Assembly (NCBI RefSeq): GCF_003024155.1
Contig: NZ_CP028136.1
Coordinates: forward strand, 2,976,001 to 3,040,000
Source of the DNA: Christiangramia fulva
Lineage (GTDB): Bacteria; Bacteroidota; Bacteroidia; Flavobacteriales; Flavobacteriaceae
Reading direction: 5' to 3'
DNA: 64,000 nt
The position numbers and the translations under genes are program-made. Shown in pieces: positions 44,218 to 53,145 of this stretch (position 1 is the stretch's first letter; each line of letters starts with the position of its first letter). A model generated the notes under the pieces. The model made no database searches and was not told where the DNA came from. It worked only from the letters and a program-made list of their open reading frames with translations.

Positions 44218-45420
44218 TTAGAAAATCAAGAGATTGATGTCACGGTATGAAAGATTGAACCAGTCGGCAATCGATTTATTGGTTAAAATTCCGTGGTAAA
44301 AATACAAACCATTCCGTAGACCGCGGTCAAATCTCAAGGTATTTTCGAGTCCGCCTTCTTCACCAATATGTAAAAGGTAGGGAGTGAAGATATTGCTGAT
44401 TGATAGCGAAGAGGTTTTGGCGTAACGGGATGGAATATTGGGGACACAGTAATGAATCACATCGTGTTTGGTGAAAATGGGGTCGTCATGAGAGGTGATT
44501 TCGCTGGTTTCCACGCAGCCCCCCATATCAATGCTAACATCAATAACAACAGCGCCTCTTTTCATAGACCTTACCATATCTTCGGTTATCAAAACAGGAG
44601 ATCGATCTTTACCTCTAACGGCTCCAATTACCACATCACATCTTTTCAGGGCTTTGCTGAGATTTTTAGGTTGAATGGTGCTTGTATAAAATTTTGCTCC
44701 CACACTGGCCTGTATATACCGAAGTTTAGTTAGGGAACTATCAAAAACTTTTACATTGGCCCCTAATCCCAAAGCCGATCGTGTAGCAAATTCACCTACG
44801 GTTCCGGCGCCTATAATAACAACTTCAATGGGCGGAACACCGCTGATATTTCCGAACATTAAACCATTCCCATCAACATGATTGCTCATAATTTCTGAGG
44901 CTATTAGCACCGAAGCGGTACCGGCAATCTCACTCAATGCTTTTACAATAGGATAACTTCCATCTTCATCTCTTATAAATTCAAATCCAAGTGCCGTGAT
45001 TCTTTTTTCTGCAAGTTTCTGAAAATACTCTTTGCATTGCGTTTTTATTTGCAACGCGGAAATGAGGATTGTTTGCGGATTGATATAAGCCAGTTCTTCA
45101 AAAGACGGTGGTTCTATTTTTAGAATGATAGGGCAGGAGAATACTTTTTGTGTGTCTTTGGTGATCTCAGCGCCAGCATCAGAGTAATCCTTATCACTGA
45201 ACCGCGCCCATTTTCCCGCACCGGCTTCGATCATGACTCTGTGTCCATGGGCTGTTATAGCCGCGACTGCATCTGGACTTAGGCAAATACGTTTTTCCTG
45301 GTAAGAGGTCTCTTTAGGGATGCCTATAAATAGATCTCCACGTTTTTTATATATTTCCAGGGTTTCTTCCTGAGGGATCAGTTGTTCTTTGGTAAAAGGA
45401 GATACCTGCTGCTTCGCCAT
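44218..45420 (-). CDS. ald: Alanine dehydrogenase
   Basis: The 400-residue protein of the alanine dehydrogenase/PNT family has GIPKETSYQEKRICLSP near residues 33-49, the substrate-binding segment HRVMIEAGAGKWARFSD, and the NAD-binding VVIIGAGTVGEFATRSALGLGANV at about 205-228. DVIGAVRGKDRSPVLITEDM and CVETSEITSHDDPIF also fit. It interconverts alanine and pyruvate with NAD+. This longer form (400 rather than 370) with an N-terminal extension is the usual one in Bacteroidota. Confidence 0.93.
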   Translation of the reverse strand: MAKQQVSPFTKEQLIPQEETLEIYKKRGDLFIGIPKETSYQEKRICLSPDAVAAITAHGHRVMIEAGAGKWARFSDKDYSDAGAEITKDTQKVFSCPIILKIEPPSFEELAYINPQTILISALQIKTQCKEYFQKLAEKRITALGFEFIRDEDGSYPIVKALSEIAGTASVLIASEIMSNHVDGNGLMFGNISGVPPIEVVIIGAGTVGEFATRSALGLGANVKVFDSSLTKLRYIQASVGAKFYTSTIQPKNLSKALKRCDVVIGAVRGKDRSPVLITEDMVRSMKRGAVVIDVSIDMGGCVETSEITSHDDPIFTKHDVIHYCVPNIPSRYAKTSSLSISNIFTPYLLHIGEEGGLENTLRFDRGLRNGLYFYHGILTNKSIADWFNLSYRDINLLIF

Positions 45421-45475
45421 GTTTAAGGTGTTAAAGCAGTTAAATTACAACTTAATTTAGAAAATATAAACAGAA

Positions 45476-46099
45476 TTACAGTTTACGGTAATAGTCTTCC
45501 AGGATCATATTGGAATCATCATATTGTTCATCTTCCTCATCCTGGAAATTTTTTATATCTTTCATGTCTTTATCAGAAATAGGAGAAAAGACTGAAACAT
45601 GGGTTTCATTTAACTCTGATAGATCAATACCGTATATTCTATCAAAAATTTTAATTCGAACTAAATATACTATAGAAAGGATTATTATGAAGAATGGTGC
45701 TAAATATATTAATCCATTAGTATCCATAATATAGGCTTCATTCCCGTAAAAATCAGAATAAAATGTAACAATTATTTGGTAAAAATACATAGATGTAGGT
45801 ATCAAAATAACATGATACCACCAATGTTTACAAGTAAAGAACCATAAAAGAAGAAGAAGAAAAGGTACTAATTTACCTAAATAGGTCCATGCTGCAGTTA
45901 ATACATCTTGATAATATTTACTCTCGTAAGTAAAAAATGAAGTTTCCCAAACAGGATTGCTTGGGAAAATTTCATATAAATAAAATAAATAAGGTGAAAA
46001 CGCTATTGCTAGCGCTATGATACTACCCAGCAGGAGGTACTCTGATGAGCCTTTTATCGACAGCTTGTTTTTTGATTGGATCTTTTTGAACATTGTCAT
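45476..46099 (-). CDS. Multipass membrane protein of unknown function
   Basis: The 207-residue protein (205 from the second Met) has about four membrane helices (SIIALAIAFSPYLFYLYEIF; LVPFLLLLLWFFTC; WYHVILIPTSMYFYQIIVTF; LIYLAPFFIIILSIVYLVRI) and an acidic cytoplasmic tail (FQDEEDEQYDDSN). CKHWWYH between helices is distinctive. I recognise no named family. Its first 26 codons overlap, in another frame, the 3' end of the 48-residue exported peptide gene upstream. The DNA here is clearly AT-richer than the neighbours. Confidence 0.75.
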   Translation of the reverse strand: MTMFKKIQSKNKLSIKGSSEYLLLGSIIALAIAFSPYLFYLYEIFPSNPVWETSFFTYESKYYQDVLTAAWTYLGKLVPFLLLLLWFFTCKHWWYHVILIPTSMYFYQIIVTFYSDFYGNEAYIMDTNGLIYLAPFFIIILSIVYLVRIKIFDRIYGIDLSELNETHVSVFSPISDKDMKDIKNFQDEEDEQYDDSNMILEDYYRKL

Positions 46100-46169
46100 T
46101 AGATGTTGAAGTTACATAGAAACTTGCTCCAAATATAGCGGCTGCGAAAAGTAATGCTTTTAATTTCAT
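46023..46169 (-). CDS. 48-residue exported microprotein
   Basis: The peptide starts MKLKALLFAAAIFGASFY, a good signal peptide, and leaves a short mature part of roughly 25 residues ending KKQAVDKRLIRVPPAG. A start further upstream (46214) is open but adds no signal-like sequence, and a TATGTTTG -7 box (46212-46219) overlaps it. The 3' end overlaps the start of the 207-residue membrane protein by 77 bases in a different frame. No family is recognised. A secreted or periplasmic peptide is the plain reading. Confidence 0.65.
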   Translation of the reverse strand: MKLKALLFAAAIFGASFYVTSTSNDNVQKDPIKKQAVDKRLIRVPPAG

Positions 46170-46211
46170 AACTAGAGGATTTAAATTGGTAATTCGTTTT
46201 GTTTTCAAGAA

Positions 46212-46219
46212 CAAACATA
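46212..46219 (-). promoter_or_regulatory. -7 box for the 48-residue peptide gene
   Basis: The minus strand reads TATGTTTG, matching TAnnTTTG, 43 bases before the ATG at 46169. No clear -33 box. Confidence 0.4.
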
Positions 46220-46256
46220 TAACAACTTAAATTCCTATAAATTAAAACATTAGTCG

Positions 46257-46264
46257 TATCTTTG
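46257..46264 (+). promoter_or_regulatory. Orphan plus-strand -7 box with no gene downstream
   Basis: TATCTTTG is followed by CAGCC, the most typical Bacteroidota form. The plus strand has no coding gene for more than 2 kb downstream. The -33 region is weak. It could drive a small RNA or an antisense transcript into tsaE. Confidence 0.4.
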
Positions 46265-46354
46265 CAGCCTTTTTCAGGCCAAAAACAGGCCTAAAAACCA
46301 CACTTTTTTCTTTAGTTATGTTAGTTTAAATTTAATTATAAATCGATTATTGAA

Positions 46355-46368
46355 TTGATTTATATCAA
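46355..46368. promoter_or_regulatory. Perfect FNR/CRP-family-like box
   Basis: TTGATTTATATCAA is an exact TTGAT-N4-ATCAA palindrome, the FNR consensus. It lies in the 235-280 base gap between tsaE and the 48-residue peptide gene. It may also fold as a weak hairpin before a T-rich stretch on the plus strand. Confidence 0.4.
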
Positions 46369-46449
46369 TCCACTTTTTATTTTGTTTTTAAAAGTAATAA
46401 AATTCTTACAAATTATTTTTCGCCTTAATTTGACGTAAAATCATTTTCT

Positions 46450-46854
46450 TTAACAAAACTTTAACTTTCTGGTATTCTCAGAATCGACCTCTATAAGCAG
46501 TTTTTGCGGGTTATCCCCCAATAAATTAGCTACTTTTTCCGGCCATTCTATCAAATTCCAGGCATCAGATTCGAGATAATCTTCCAATCCAATATCCAGA
46601 GCCTCTGTTTCATCTTCAATTCGATAAAAATCGAAATGATAAACAGATCCCTCGTCTGATTCGTAATGGTTAACTAATGAAAACGTCGGACTGGATGCCA
46701 CATCATGTACACCGAGTGCTTTTACCAGCTCCTTTATAAGAGTGGTCTTTCCAGCACCCATTTCACCGTAAAAAAGCAGTGTTTTGCTTTTTGTATTACT
46801 AAGAATGTAATCTACGGCTACATCCAGTTCTTGAAGTTTATAGGTTAACTCCAT
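46450..46854 (-). CDS. tsaE: tRNA threonylcarbamoyladenosine biosynthesis ATPase
   Basis: The 134-residue P-loop ATPase has Walker A GEMGAGKT at 30-37 and the family's SPTFSLVNHYE and DFYRIE segments. TsaE works with TsaB and TsaD in t6A37 formation on ANN-decoding tRNAs. It follows the alanine dehydrogenase region and lies downstream of porX on the same strand, an order (porX then tsaE) common in flavobacteria. Confidence 0.95.
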   Translation of the reverse strand: MELTYKLQELDVAVDYILSNTKSKTLLFYGEMGAGKTTLIKELVKALGVHDVASSPTFSLVNHYESDEGSVYHFDFYRIEDETEALDIGLEDYLESDAWNLIEWPEKVANLLGDNPQKLLIEVDSENTRKLKFC

Positions 46855-46982
46855 AGTTCAATATGTCAGATTTGGGATAGTAAAGATATGTAAAATATCC
46901 TTTAAATGCTACACTTTATTGGTAATCAGTTAGATATATTTTTAAAAAATGCATTACAACGAAAAAAAATGCACTTCATCGA

Positions 46983-48536
46983 TTATTTAGGGTTTAAGAC
47001 TACAAATGGGATTACAATTTCTTCTAAAGAAACCCCTCCATGCTGGTAGGTATTCTTGTAGTAACTCACATAATGATTGTAGTTATTGGGGTAAGCGAAG
47101 AACAGATCTTCTTTGGCAAAAATGTAAGAACTGCTCATATTTAATGTTGGCAGGTGTACGCTTTTTGGTTCTTCAATAGCCAATACTTCTTTATCTTCAT
47201 AGGTAAGACTTTTTCCTGTTTTGTACCTCAAATTCAAACTCGTATTCTTATCCCCTATAACCTTAGAAGGATTTTTCACATTGATGGTCCCATGATCAGT
47301 TGTAATGATAAGTTTAAATCCAGATTGCTGTGCCTTCTGGATAATCTCCAGCAGGGGCGAATTTTTAAACCAGCTTTGAGTAAGGCTGCGATAAGATTTA
47401 TCGTTTGAAGCAAGCTCTTTTATCACTTCCATTTCAGTTTTGGAATGAGATAGCATATCCACGAAATTGTAAACTACAACAGTAAGATCATTGGTTTTTT
47501 GAGTTTTAAAGCTGTCTACCAGTTTTTTTCCGGCCTTTAAACTACTTATTTTATGATATTCAAATTTCAGATCGCTTTTTCCAAGTCTTTTTAATTGCTC
47601 CTCCAGGAATTCTGCTTCATATTGATTCTTTCCGCCTTCGTCGGTGTCATTTTTCCAGTATCTTGGAAAAAGTTTTTCCATATCACTGGGCATCAAACCA
47701 GAGAAAATCGCGTTTCTTGCATATTGAGTAGCTGTGGGAAGTATACTGTAATAAGGAACTTCCTTTTCTTTTTTATAATAATTAGAGACAATGGGTTCAA
47801 GTGTTTTCCATTGGTCATACCTTAAATTATCAACGACTATTAAAAGAGTGGGCTGGTCTTGTTTTATTTCCGGAAGTACATATTTTCTGAATAGCGTATG
47901 CGACATTACAGGTGGTTCCCCATCTTTTTCAAACCAGCGCTGGTAATTTTTGGAAATAAATTTGAAGAACTGGTTATTAGCTTCCAGTTTTTGGGACTCG
48001 AGGATCTCAAACATACTGGAATCATCTATGTTTTCAAGCTGCAGCTCCCAATAGATCAATTTCTGATAAAGTTCGGCCCACTCTTCATGAGAATTCACCT
48101 GAGACATTTCCATGGCAATTTTCCTGAATTCCTGCTGGTAGTTAGAAGTTGTTTTTTCGGAAATAAGTCTTGAATGGTCCAGGTTTTTTTTTATACTTAA
48201 AAGGATCTGGTTAGGATTGACGGGTTTTATAAGGTAATCGGCAATTTTTGAGCCTATTGCCTCTTCCATAATATATTCCTCTTCACTTTTTGTGATCATT
48301 ACGATTGGAATAGTTTCCCGTTTTTCCTTTATTTCTGAAAGTGTTTCGAGGCCGGTGAGTCCAGGCATATTTTCATCGAGGAAAACAATATCAAAATTTT
48401 CTTCTTCAATCTTTTCAAGGGCTTCCGTACCACTTTTACAGGTTTCTACCTCATAATTCCTCGATTCGAGGAACATGATATGTGGTTTTAGTAAATCAAT
48501 TTCATCGTCTACCCAAAGTATTTTGATATTGCTCAT
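46983..48536 (-). CDS. porX: T9SS response regulator PorX (REC-PglZ)
   Basis: The 517-residue protein has an N-terminal receiver domain with acidic D10-D11, phosphoacceptor D54 in VFLDENMPG and Lys in LIKPVNP, then a helical linker and a PglZ/alkaline-phosphatase-superfamily domain from about 205, with LLIVVDNLRYDQW, ITTDHGT and YQHGGVSLEE for metal binding. PorX partners histidine kinase PorY and controls type IX secretion genes; its PglZ domain is reported as a zinc phosphodiesterase on cyclic or linear oligonucleotides. No porY or por/gld genes are in the window. Confidence 0.95.
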   Translation of the reverse strand: MSNIKILWVDDEIDLLKPHIMFLESRNYEVETCKSGTEALEKIEEENFDIVFLDENMPGLTGLETLSEIKEKRETIPIVMITKSEEEYIMEEAIGSKIADYLIKPVNPNQILLSIKKNLDHSRLISEKTTSNYQQEFRKIAMEMSQVNSHEEWAELYQKLIYWELQLENIDDSSMFEILESQKLEANNQFFKFISKNYQRWFEKDGEPPVMSHTLFRKYVLPEIKQDQPTLLIVVDNLRYDQWKTLEPIVSNYYKKEKEVPYYSILPTATQYARNAIFSGLMPSDMEKLFPRYWKNDTDEGGKNQYEAEFLEEQLKRLGKSDLKFEYHKISSLKAGKKLVDSFKTQKTNDLTVVVYNFVDMLSHSKTEMEVIKELASNDKSYRSLTQSWFKNSPLLEIIQKAQQSGFKLIITTDHGTINVKNPSKVIGDKNTSLNLRYKTGKSLTYEDKEVLAIEEPKSVHLPTLNMSSSYIFAKEDLFFAYPNNYNHYVSYYKNTYQHGGVSLEEIVIPFVVLNPK

Positions 48537-48636
48537 TTGTTGTTTTGAATTTTTATTTCTGAAATTAGAAATAATCTTATAATGTGAGATTATCCTCGTA
48601 TTTAGTTCTTCAAGGCTGGTATTTCTAACTTCGCCT

Positions 48637-48644
48637 TATCTTTG
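48637..48644 (+). promoter_or_regulatory. -7 box for the HD-domain gene
   Basis: TATCTTTG lies 25 bases before the TTG start codon. Two inverted repeats sit just upstream in the shared porX/HD spacer: ATAATCT/AGATTAT (48571-48593) and TTAGAAATA/TATTTCTAA (48565-48573 with 48620-48628). Confidence 0.55.
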
Positions 48645-48668
48645 TTTTTCAATTCATAAAATTAAGGC

Positions 48669-49898
48669 TTGGCGTCGCAAACTAAACTTAAAATATTAAA
48701 CGATCCAATTTACGGATTTATTACCATCCCGAGCGAGCGGATCTTTCGCATTATTGAACATTCTTACTTTCAAAGATTACGCCGAATTTCCCAAATGGGG
48801 CTTTCTTATTTGGTCTATCCCGGTGCTCATCATACCCGATTTCATCATGCCCTGGGTTGTATACATTTAATGCAAAAAGCAGTGCGGGTGCTTCGCTATA
48901 AAGGTGTTGCCATTTCTGAAAAAGAAGAAGAGGCATTACAAATTGCCATTTTGATGCATGATATTGGTCATGGCCCGTTTAGTCACGCCATGGAAAACAG
49001 CCTCGTGGAAGGGGTGGATCACGAGAGCATTTCTCTTCTTTTTATGGAAGAAATGAACTCGAACTTTAACCAAAGTTTAACGCTGGCCATAGATATCTTC
49101 AAAGGCTCTTATGAGCGCAAGTTTATGAATCAGCTTATTTCGAGTCAGCTGGATATGGATCGCCTGGATTATTTGAAAAGGGATAGTTTTTATACCGGCG
49201 CCGTTGAAGGTAACATCAATAGCGAGCGTATCATTACCATGCTCAATGTCGTTGATGATCAGCTGGTCATTGAAGAAAAAGGAATTTATTCGGTAGAAAA
49301 ATTTCTTGTAGGTCGGCGGCTTATGTACTGGCAGGTTTATTTACATAAAACCAGCCTTGTTGCCGAACAACTTTTGATAAGAGTCCTTAAAAGGGCAAAG
49401 GAGCTTATTGATAACGGCACCGAACTTCATGCCAGCACGCCTTTAATGTTTTTTCTGAAAAACAAAATAACCAGGGAAAATTTTGATTCGAAAGTTCTTA
49501 AAATGTTTGCCAGGCTTGATGATAATGATGTTCTTTCAGCCATGAAAGAATGGATGCATTGCGATGATTTTGTACTTAAAAATCTGTGTGCGATGATCAT
49601 AAACAGGGATCTTCTTAAGGTGAAGATCAAAAAGAAAAAACCTTCCGTAGAAAAACTGAAAAAAAGATCAGAAGCACTTCAGAAGAAATACAATATTTCC
49701 GAAGAGGAAGCTGCATATTTTGTTTTTGATGGCGAAATTGCCAACCTTGCCTATCAACAGGAAAACGATAACATCAATATCCTGCATAAAAACGGGAAAA
49801 TAAGCGATGTGGTAAAGGTTTCTGATCAGTTCAATTTGAAAGCACTGACGCATACGGTGACCAAATACTATATGTGTTATCCTAAAGTTAAAGATTAG
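48669..49898 (+). CDS. HD-domain phosphohydrolase (dNTPase/SAMHD1-like)
   Basis: The 409-residue protein has the HD motif set HTRFHHALGC (first His), LMHDIGHGPFSHAMEN (HD pair) and LDMDRLDYLKRDSFYTG (final Asp), as in bacterial SAMHD1/dGTPase-like proteins. It begins LKILNDPIYGFITIP. The start is TTG, since a stop lies three codons upstream in frame and no ATG precedes the conserved segment. dNTP hydrolysis is the family activity; the true substrate is unknown. It lies 24 bases before lpxD. Confidence 0.9.
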   Translation: MASQTKLKILNDPIYGFITIPSERIFRIIEHSYFQRLRRISQMGLSYLVYPGAHHTRFHHALGCIHLMQKAVRVLRYKGVAISEKEEEALQIAILMHDIGHGPFSHAMENSLVEGVDHESISLLFMEEMNSNFNQSLTLAIDIFKGSYERKFMNQLISSQLDMDRLDYLKRDSFYTGAVEGNINSERIITMLNVVDDQLVIEEKGIYSVEKFLVGRRLMYWQVYLHKTSLVAEQLLIRVLKRAKELIDNGTELHASTPLMFFLKNKITRENFDSKVLKMFARLDDNDVLSAMKEWMHCDDFVLKNLCAMIINRDLLKVKIKKKKPSVEKLKKRSEALQKKYNISEEEAAYFVFDGEIANLAYQQENDNINILHKNGKISDVVKVSDQFNLKALTHTVTKYYMCYPKVKD

Positions 49899-49909
49899 CA
49901 CATTTTTTT

Positions 49910-49917
49910 TACTTTTG
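49910..49917 (+). promoter_or_regulatory. -7 box of the lpxD-lpxC-lpxA operon
   Basis: TACTTTTG ends 5 bases before the lpxD ATG, so a transcript started here would be nearly leaderless. No clear TTTG is seen at -33. Confidence 0.45.
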
Positions 49918-49922
49918 CCAGA

Positions 49923-50951
49923 ATGAAGTTTACAGCAGCACAAATAGCCGAAATACTTGAAGGGGAAGTTGAAGGAAATCCTGAGGCTGAAGTTTCGGAA
50001 TTAGCTAAAATCGAAGAGGGTTCTAAAGGTTCCCTTACTTTTTTAAGTAATCCTAAATACACCTCTTTTTTATATAAAACCAACGCTTCCATCACTATTG
50101 TAAATCGTGATTTTGAGGTCGAACATCCTGTCAATACCACTTTGATCAAGGTAAAGGATGCGTATAAAGCCTTTTCGACGCTCCTTGAATATTACAATCA
50201 GGTAAAGCTTAATAAATCTGGGATTGAACAGCCAACATTTATTTCTGATTCCGCTAAATATGGCGGCGGACTTTATCTTGGCGCTTTCGCCTATGTTGGA
50301 GAAAAGGTCGTTTTGGGTGAAAATGTAAAAATTTACCCCAATGTATATATAGGTGATAATGTTCAAATTGGTGATAATGTTACTATTTTCGCCGGAGTGA
50401 AGATTTATTCTGAAAGTATTATCGGTAATAATTGTACAATTCACAGTGGTGCCGTAATTGGTGCTGATGGTTTCGGATTTAGCCCCGATGATTCGGGGCA
50501 GTATTCAAAAGTGCCTCAAATAGGAAATGTGATCATCGAAGACAATGTTGATATTGGCGCGGTAACCACTATAGATAGAGCTACTCTCGGTTCCACAATT
50601 ATCAGAAAAGGAGTGAAGCTGGACAACCATATCCAGATCGCCCATAATGTTGAAATTGGAGAAAATACGGCTATTGCCGCCCAAACCGGAATAGCTGGTT
50701 CTACAAAAATCGGCAAAAATTGCCTGATTGGCGGCCAGGTTGGAATAGCCGGTCACCTGAGTATTGGTAACAGGGTGAAGATCCAGGCGCAATCTGGAAT
50801 AGGAAGGGATATCAAAGATGATGAGATGCTCCAGGGCTCTCCGGCATTATCTTATAGTAATTATAATAAATCTTATATACATTTTAAGAATTTGCCGCAA
50901 ACAATGAATAAACTTAACCAACTGGAAAAAAAGATTAACAAAGATGGCTGA
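49923..50951 (+). CDS. lpxD: UDP-3-O-acylglucosamine N-acyltransferase
   Basis: The 342-residue protein has an N-terminal uridine-binding domain (1-100; GSLTFLSNPKYTSFL) and a left-handed beta-helix of hexapeptide repeats from about 105 to 310. The catalytic His is H241 in DNHIQIAHNVEIG, and GADGFGFSPD is also family-specific. It adds the second (N-linked) 3-hydroxyacyl chain in lipid A synthesis. It overlaps lpxC by 8 bases. Confidence 0.95.
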   Translation: MKFTAAQIAEILEGEVEGNPEAEVSELAKIEEGSKGSLTFLSNPKYTSFLYKTNASITIVNRDFEVEHPVNTTLIKVKDAYKAFSTLLEYYNQVKLNKSGIEQPTFISDSAKYGGGLYLGAFAYVGEKVVLGENVKIYPNVYIGDNVQIGDNVTIFAGVKIYSESIIGNNCTIHSGAVIGADGFGFSPDDSGQYSKVPQIGNVIIEDNVDIGAVTTIDRATLGSTIIRKGVKLDNHIQIAHNVEIGENTAIAAQTGIAGSTKIGKNCLIGGQVGIAGHLSIGNRVKIQAQSGIGRDIKDDEMLQGSPALSYSNYNKSYIHFKNLPQTMNKLNQLEKKINKDG

Positions 50952-52344
50952 TAAAGTTTCAAAACAACAAACCATTGAGAGAGAAGTTTCTCTGGAGGGT
51001 GTTGGCCTGCATACGGGAAAAGAAGTAAAACTTACTTTTAAACCTGCCCCTGAGAACACCGGATATGTTTTTAGAAGAATCGATCTTGAAGGTACACCGC
51101 AAGTTGAAGCGGATGTTTCGTATGTCGTTAATACACGCCGGGGAACCAATCTGGAGAAGAATGGAGTGATGATCCAGACTTCTGAACATGTTCTTGCCGC
51201 CTGTGTTGGGCTTGAGATCGATAATATTTTTATTGAGCTGAATGCTTCAGAACCTCCAATAATGGATGGCTCTTCCAAATTTTTTGTGGAAGCCCTTGAA
51301 AAAGCGGGTATTCAAGAGCAGGATGCAGAAAGGGAGGAATTTGAAATTACTGACATTATTGCTTACCGGGACCAGGAAACAGGAAGTGAGATCATCGCGA
51401 TGCCTGCCGATGAATACCAGGTAACAGCCATGGTCGATTTCGGTACTAAAGTCCTGGGAACCCAGAATGCTTCTATCGAGCACCTTTCTGAATTTAAAAC
51501 CGAAATAGCCGATTCCCGAACCTTTAGTTTTCTTCATGAACTTGAAGCCTTGTTGGAACATGGGCTTATAAAAGGCGGTGACCTTAATAATGCCATTGTC
51601 TATGTAGATAAGGAAATAGGGGAGGAAACCCTGAAAAAGCTGAGAGTAGCCTTTAAAAAAGACAACATTTCAGTAAAACCGAATGGGATCCTCGATAATC
51701 TTACACTTCATCATCCAAATGAAGCGGCAAGACATAAATTGCTGGATGTTTTGGGCGATCTGGCTCTTGTGGGAACACGTATAAAAGGAAAGATTATTGC
51801 CAACAAGCCCGGCCATCATGTAAATACCGAGTTTGCCAAAAAACTGGCCAGAGTGATCAAAGCCGAAAAAAGAAATAATGTTCCAAAAGTAGATCTCAGC
51901 CAGCCACCTTTGATGGATGTGATCGATATTATGAACACGCTTCCCCACCGATCACCTTTCCTGCTCGTTGACAAAATATATGAATTAACCGATACGCATG
52001 TAATTGGGGTGAAAAACGTCACTATGAATGAGCCTTTTTTCGTGGGACATTTTCCAGGAAAACCTGTAATGCCAGGTGTTCTTCAGGTGGAGGCGATGGC
52101 CCAGACTGGCGGAATTTTGGCCCTGAAATCGGTTCCCGACCCTGAAAATTATCTTACTTATTTCATGAAGATCGATAATGTAAGATTTAAGCAGCAGGTG
52201 GTTCCCGGCGACACACTTATTTTTAAACTCGACCTTCTTGCGCCAATCAGGCGTGGGATTTGCCAGATGCAGGGATATGCCTATGTGAATGGCAAACTGG
52301 CCACAGAAGCAATTCTCATGGCTCAAATTGTAAAATCAAAATAA
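50944..52344 (+). CDS. lpxC/fabZ: Bifunctional LpxC deacetylase / FabZ dehydratase
   Basis: The 466-residue fusion has LpxC in residues 1-310, with SLEGVGLHTGKEV and Zn ligand H82 in TSEHVLAACVG plus the H/D pair in RHKLLDVLGDLALVG. FabZ follows from about 318 (DVIDIMNTLPHRSPFLLVD) with the catalytic His in PHRSPFLLVD and the Glu in PGVLQVEAMAQTGG. LpxC commits to lipid A synthesis and FabZ dehydrates 3-hydroxyacyl-ACP, so both compete for the same acyl pool. This fusion is common in Bacteroidota. Confidence 0.97.
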   Translation: MADKVSKQQTIEREVSLEGVGLHTGKEVKLTFKPAPENTGYVFRRIDLEGTPQVEADVSYVVNTRRGTNLEKNGVMIQTSEHVLAACVGLEIDNIFIELNASEPPIMDGSSKFFVEALEKAGIQEQDAEREEFEITDIIAYRDQETGSEIIAMPADEYQVTAMVDFGTKVLGTQNASIEHLSEFKTEIADSRTFSFLHELEALLEHGLIKGGDLNNAIVYVDKEIGEETLKKLRVAFKKDNISVKPNGILDNLTLHHPNEAARHKLLDVLGDLALVGTRIKGKIIANKPGHHVNTEFAKKLARVIKAEKRNNVPKVDLSQPPLMDVIDIMNTLPHRSPFLLVDKIYELTDTHVIGVKNVTMNEPFFVGHFPGKPVMPGVLQVEAMAQTGGILALKSVPDPENYLTYFMKIDNVRFKQQVVPGDTLIFKLDLLAPIRRGICQMQGYAYVNGKLATEAILMAQIVKSK

Positions 52345-52350
52345 ATAATA

Positions 52351-53136
52351 ATGAACCAACCTTTAGCATATGTGCATCCCGGTGCCAAAATTGCAAAAAA
52401 TGTTGTGATTGAGCCTTTCGCGACCATTCACAACAATGTAGTGATTGGAGAAGGTACCTGGATTGGTTCCAATGTGACTATAATGGAAGGCGCACGAATA
52501 GGGAAGAATTGCAGCATTTTTCCCGGAGCCGTGATTTCTGCCGTTCCTCAGGATAAAAAATTTAACGACGAAGATACTCTTACCATCATCGGTGATAATA
52601 CCACCATTAGAGAATGTGTGACCATTAACAGGGGAACCACCGATCGTATGAAAACAGTGGTTGGAAACAACTGCTGGATCATGGCTTACTGCCATATTGC
52701 CCATGACTGCATCGTGGGCGATAATTGTATTTTTTCGAATAACAGTACGCTTGCAGGCCACATCAATGTTGGTGAATATGTGGTGTTGGCCGGAATGGCA
52801 GCTATCCAGCAGTTTTGTAGTATCGGTAAACACGCGTTTGTTACCGGTGGTTCCCTGGTGAGAAAAGATGTTCCTCCTTTTGTCAAAGCTGGCCGAGAGC
52901 CACTGAGTTATGTAGGAATTAATTCTATAGGTCTTCGCCGTAGAGGTTTTTCTACTGAAAAAATCAGGGAAGTACAGGATATCTATCGAATTCTTTATCA
53001 GAAAAATTATAATAATTCCCAGGCAGTTGCTATTATTGAAGCTGAAATGCAGGCCACTGCCGAAAGGGATGAAATTTTGGAATTTATTAAAAACTCACAA
53101 CGAGGTATCATGAAAGGATACTTCAGTTCAAATTAA
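52351..53136 (+). CDS. lpxA: UDP-N-acetylglucosamine acyltransferase
   Basis: The 261-residue hexapeptide-repeat trimer begins HPGAKIAKNVVIEPFATI, has the LpxA active-site region WIMAYCHIAHDCIVGDN (catalytic His near 115-118) and a helical C-terminus (GLRRRGFSTEKIREVQDIYR). It transfers 3-hydroxyacyl from ACP to UDP-GlcNAc, the first step of lipid A synthesis. Six bases separate it from the lpxC-fabZ stop. Confidence 0.97.
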   Translation: MNQPLAYVHPGAKIAKNVVIEPFATIHNNVVIGEGTWIGSNVTIMEGARIGKNCSIFPGAVISAVPQDKKFNDEDTLTIIGDNTTIRECVTINRGTTDRMKTVVGNNCWIMAYCHIAHDCIVGDNCIFSNNSTLAGHINVGEYVVLAGMAAIQQFCSIGKHAFVTGGSLVRKDVPPFVKAGREPLSYVGINSIGLRRRGFSTEKIREVQDIYRILYQKNYNNSQAVAIIEAEMQATAERDEILEFIKNSQRGIMKGYFSSN

Positions 53137-53145
53137 AATATAAAA

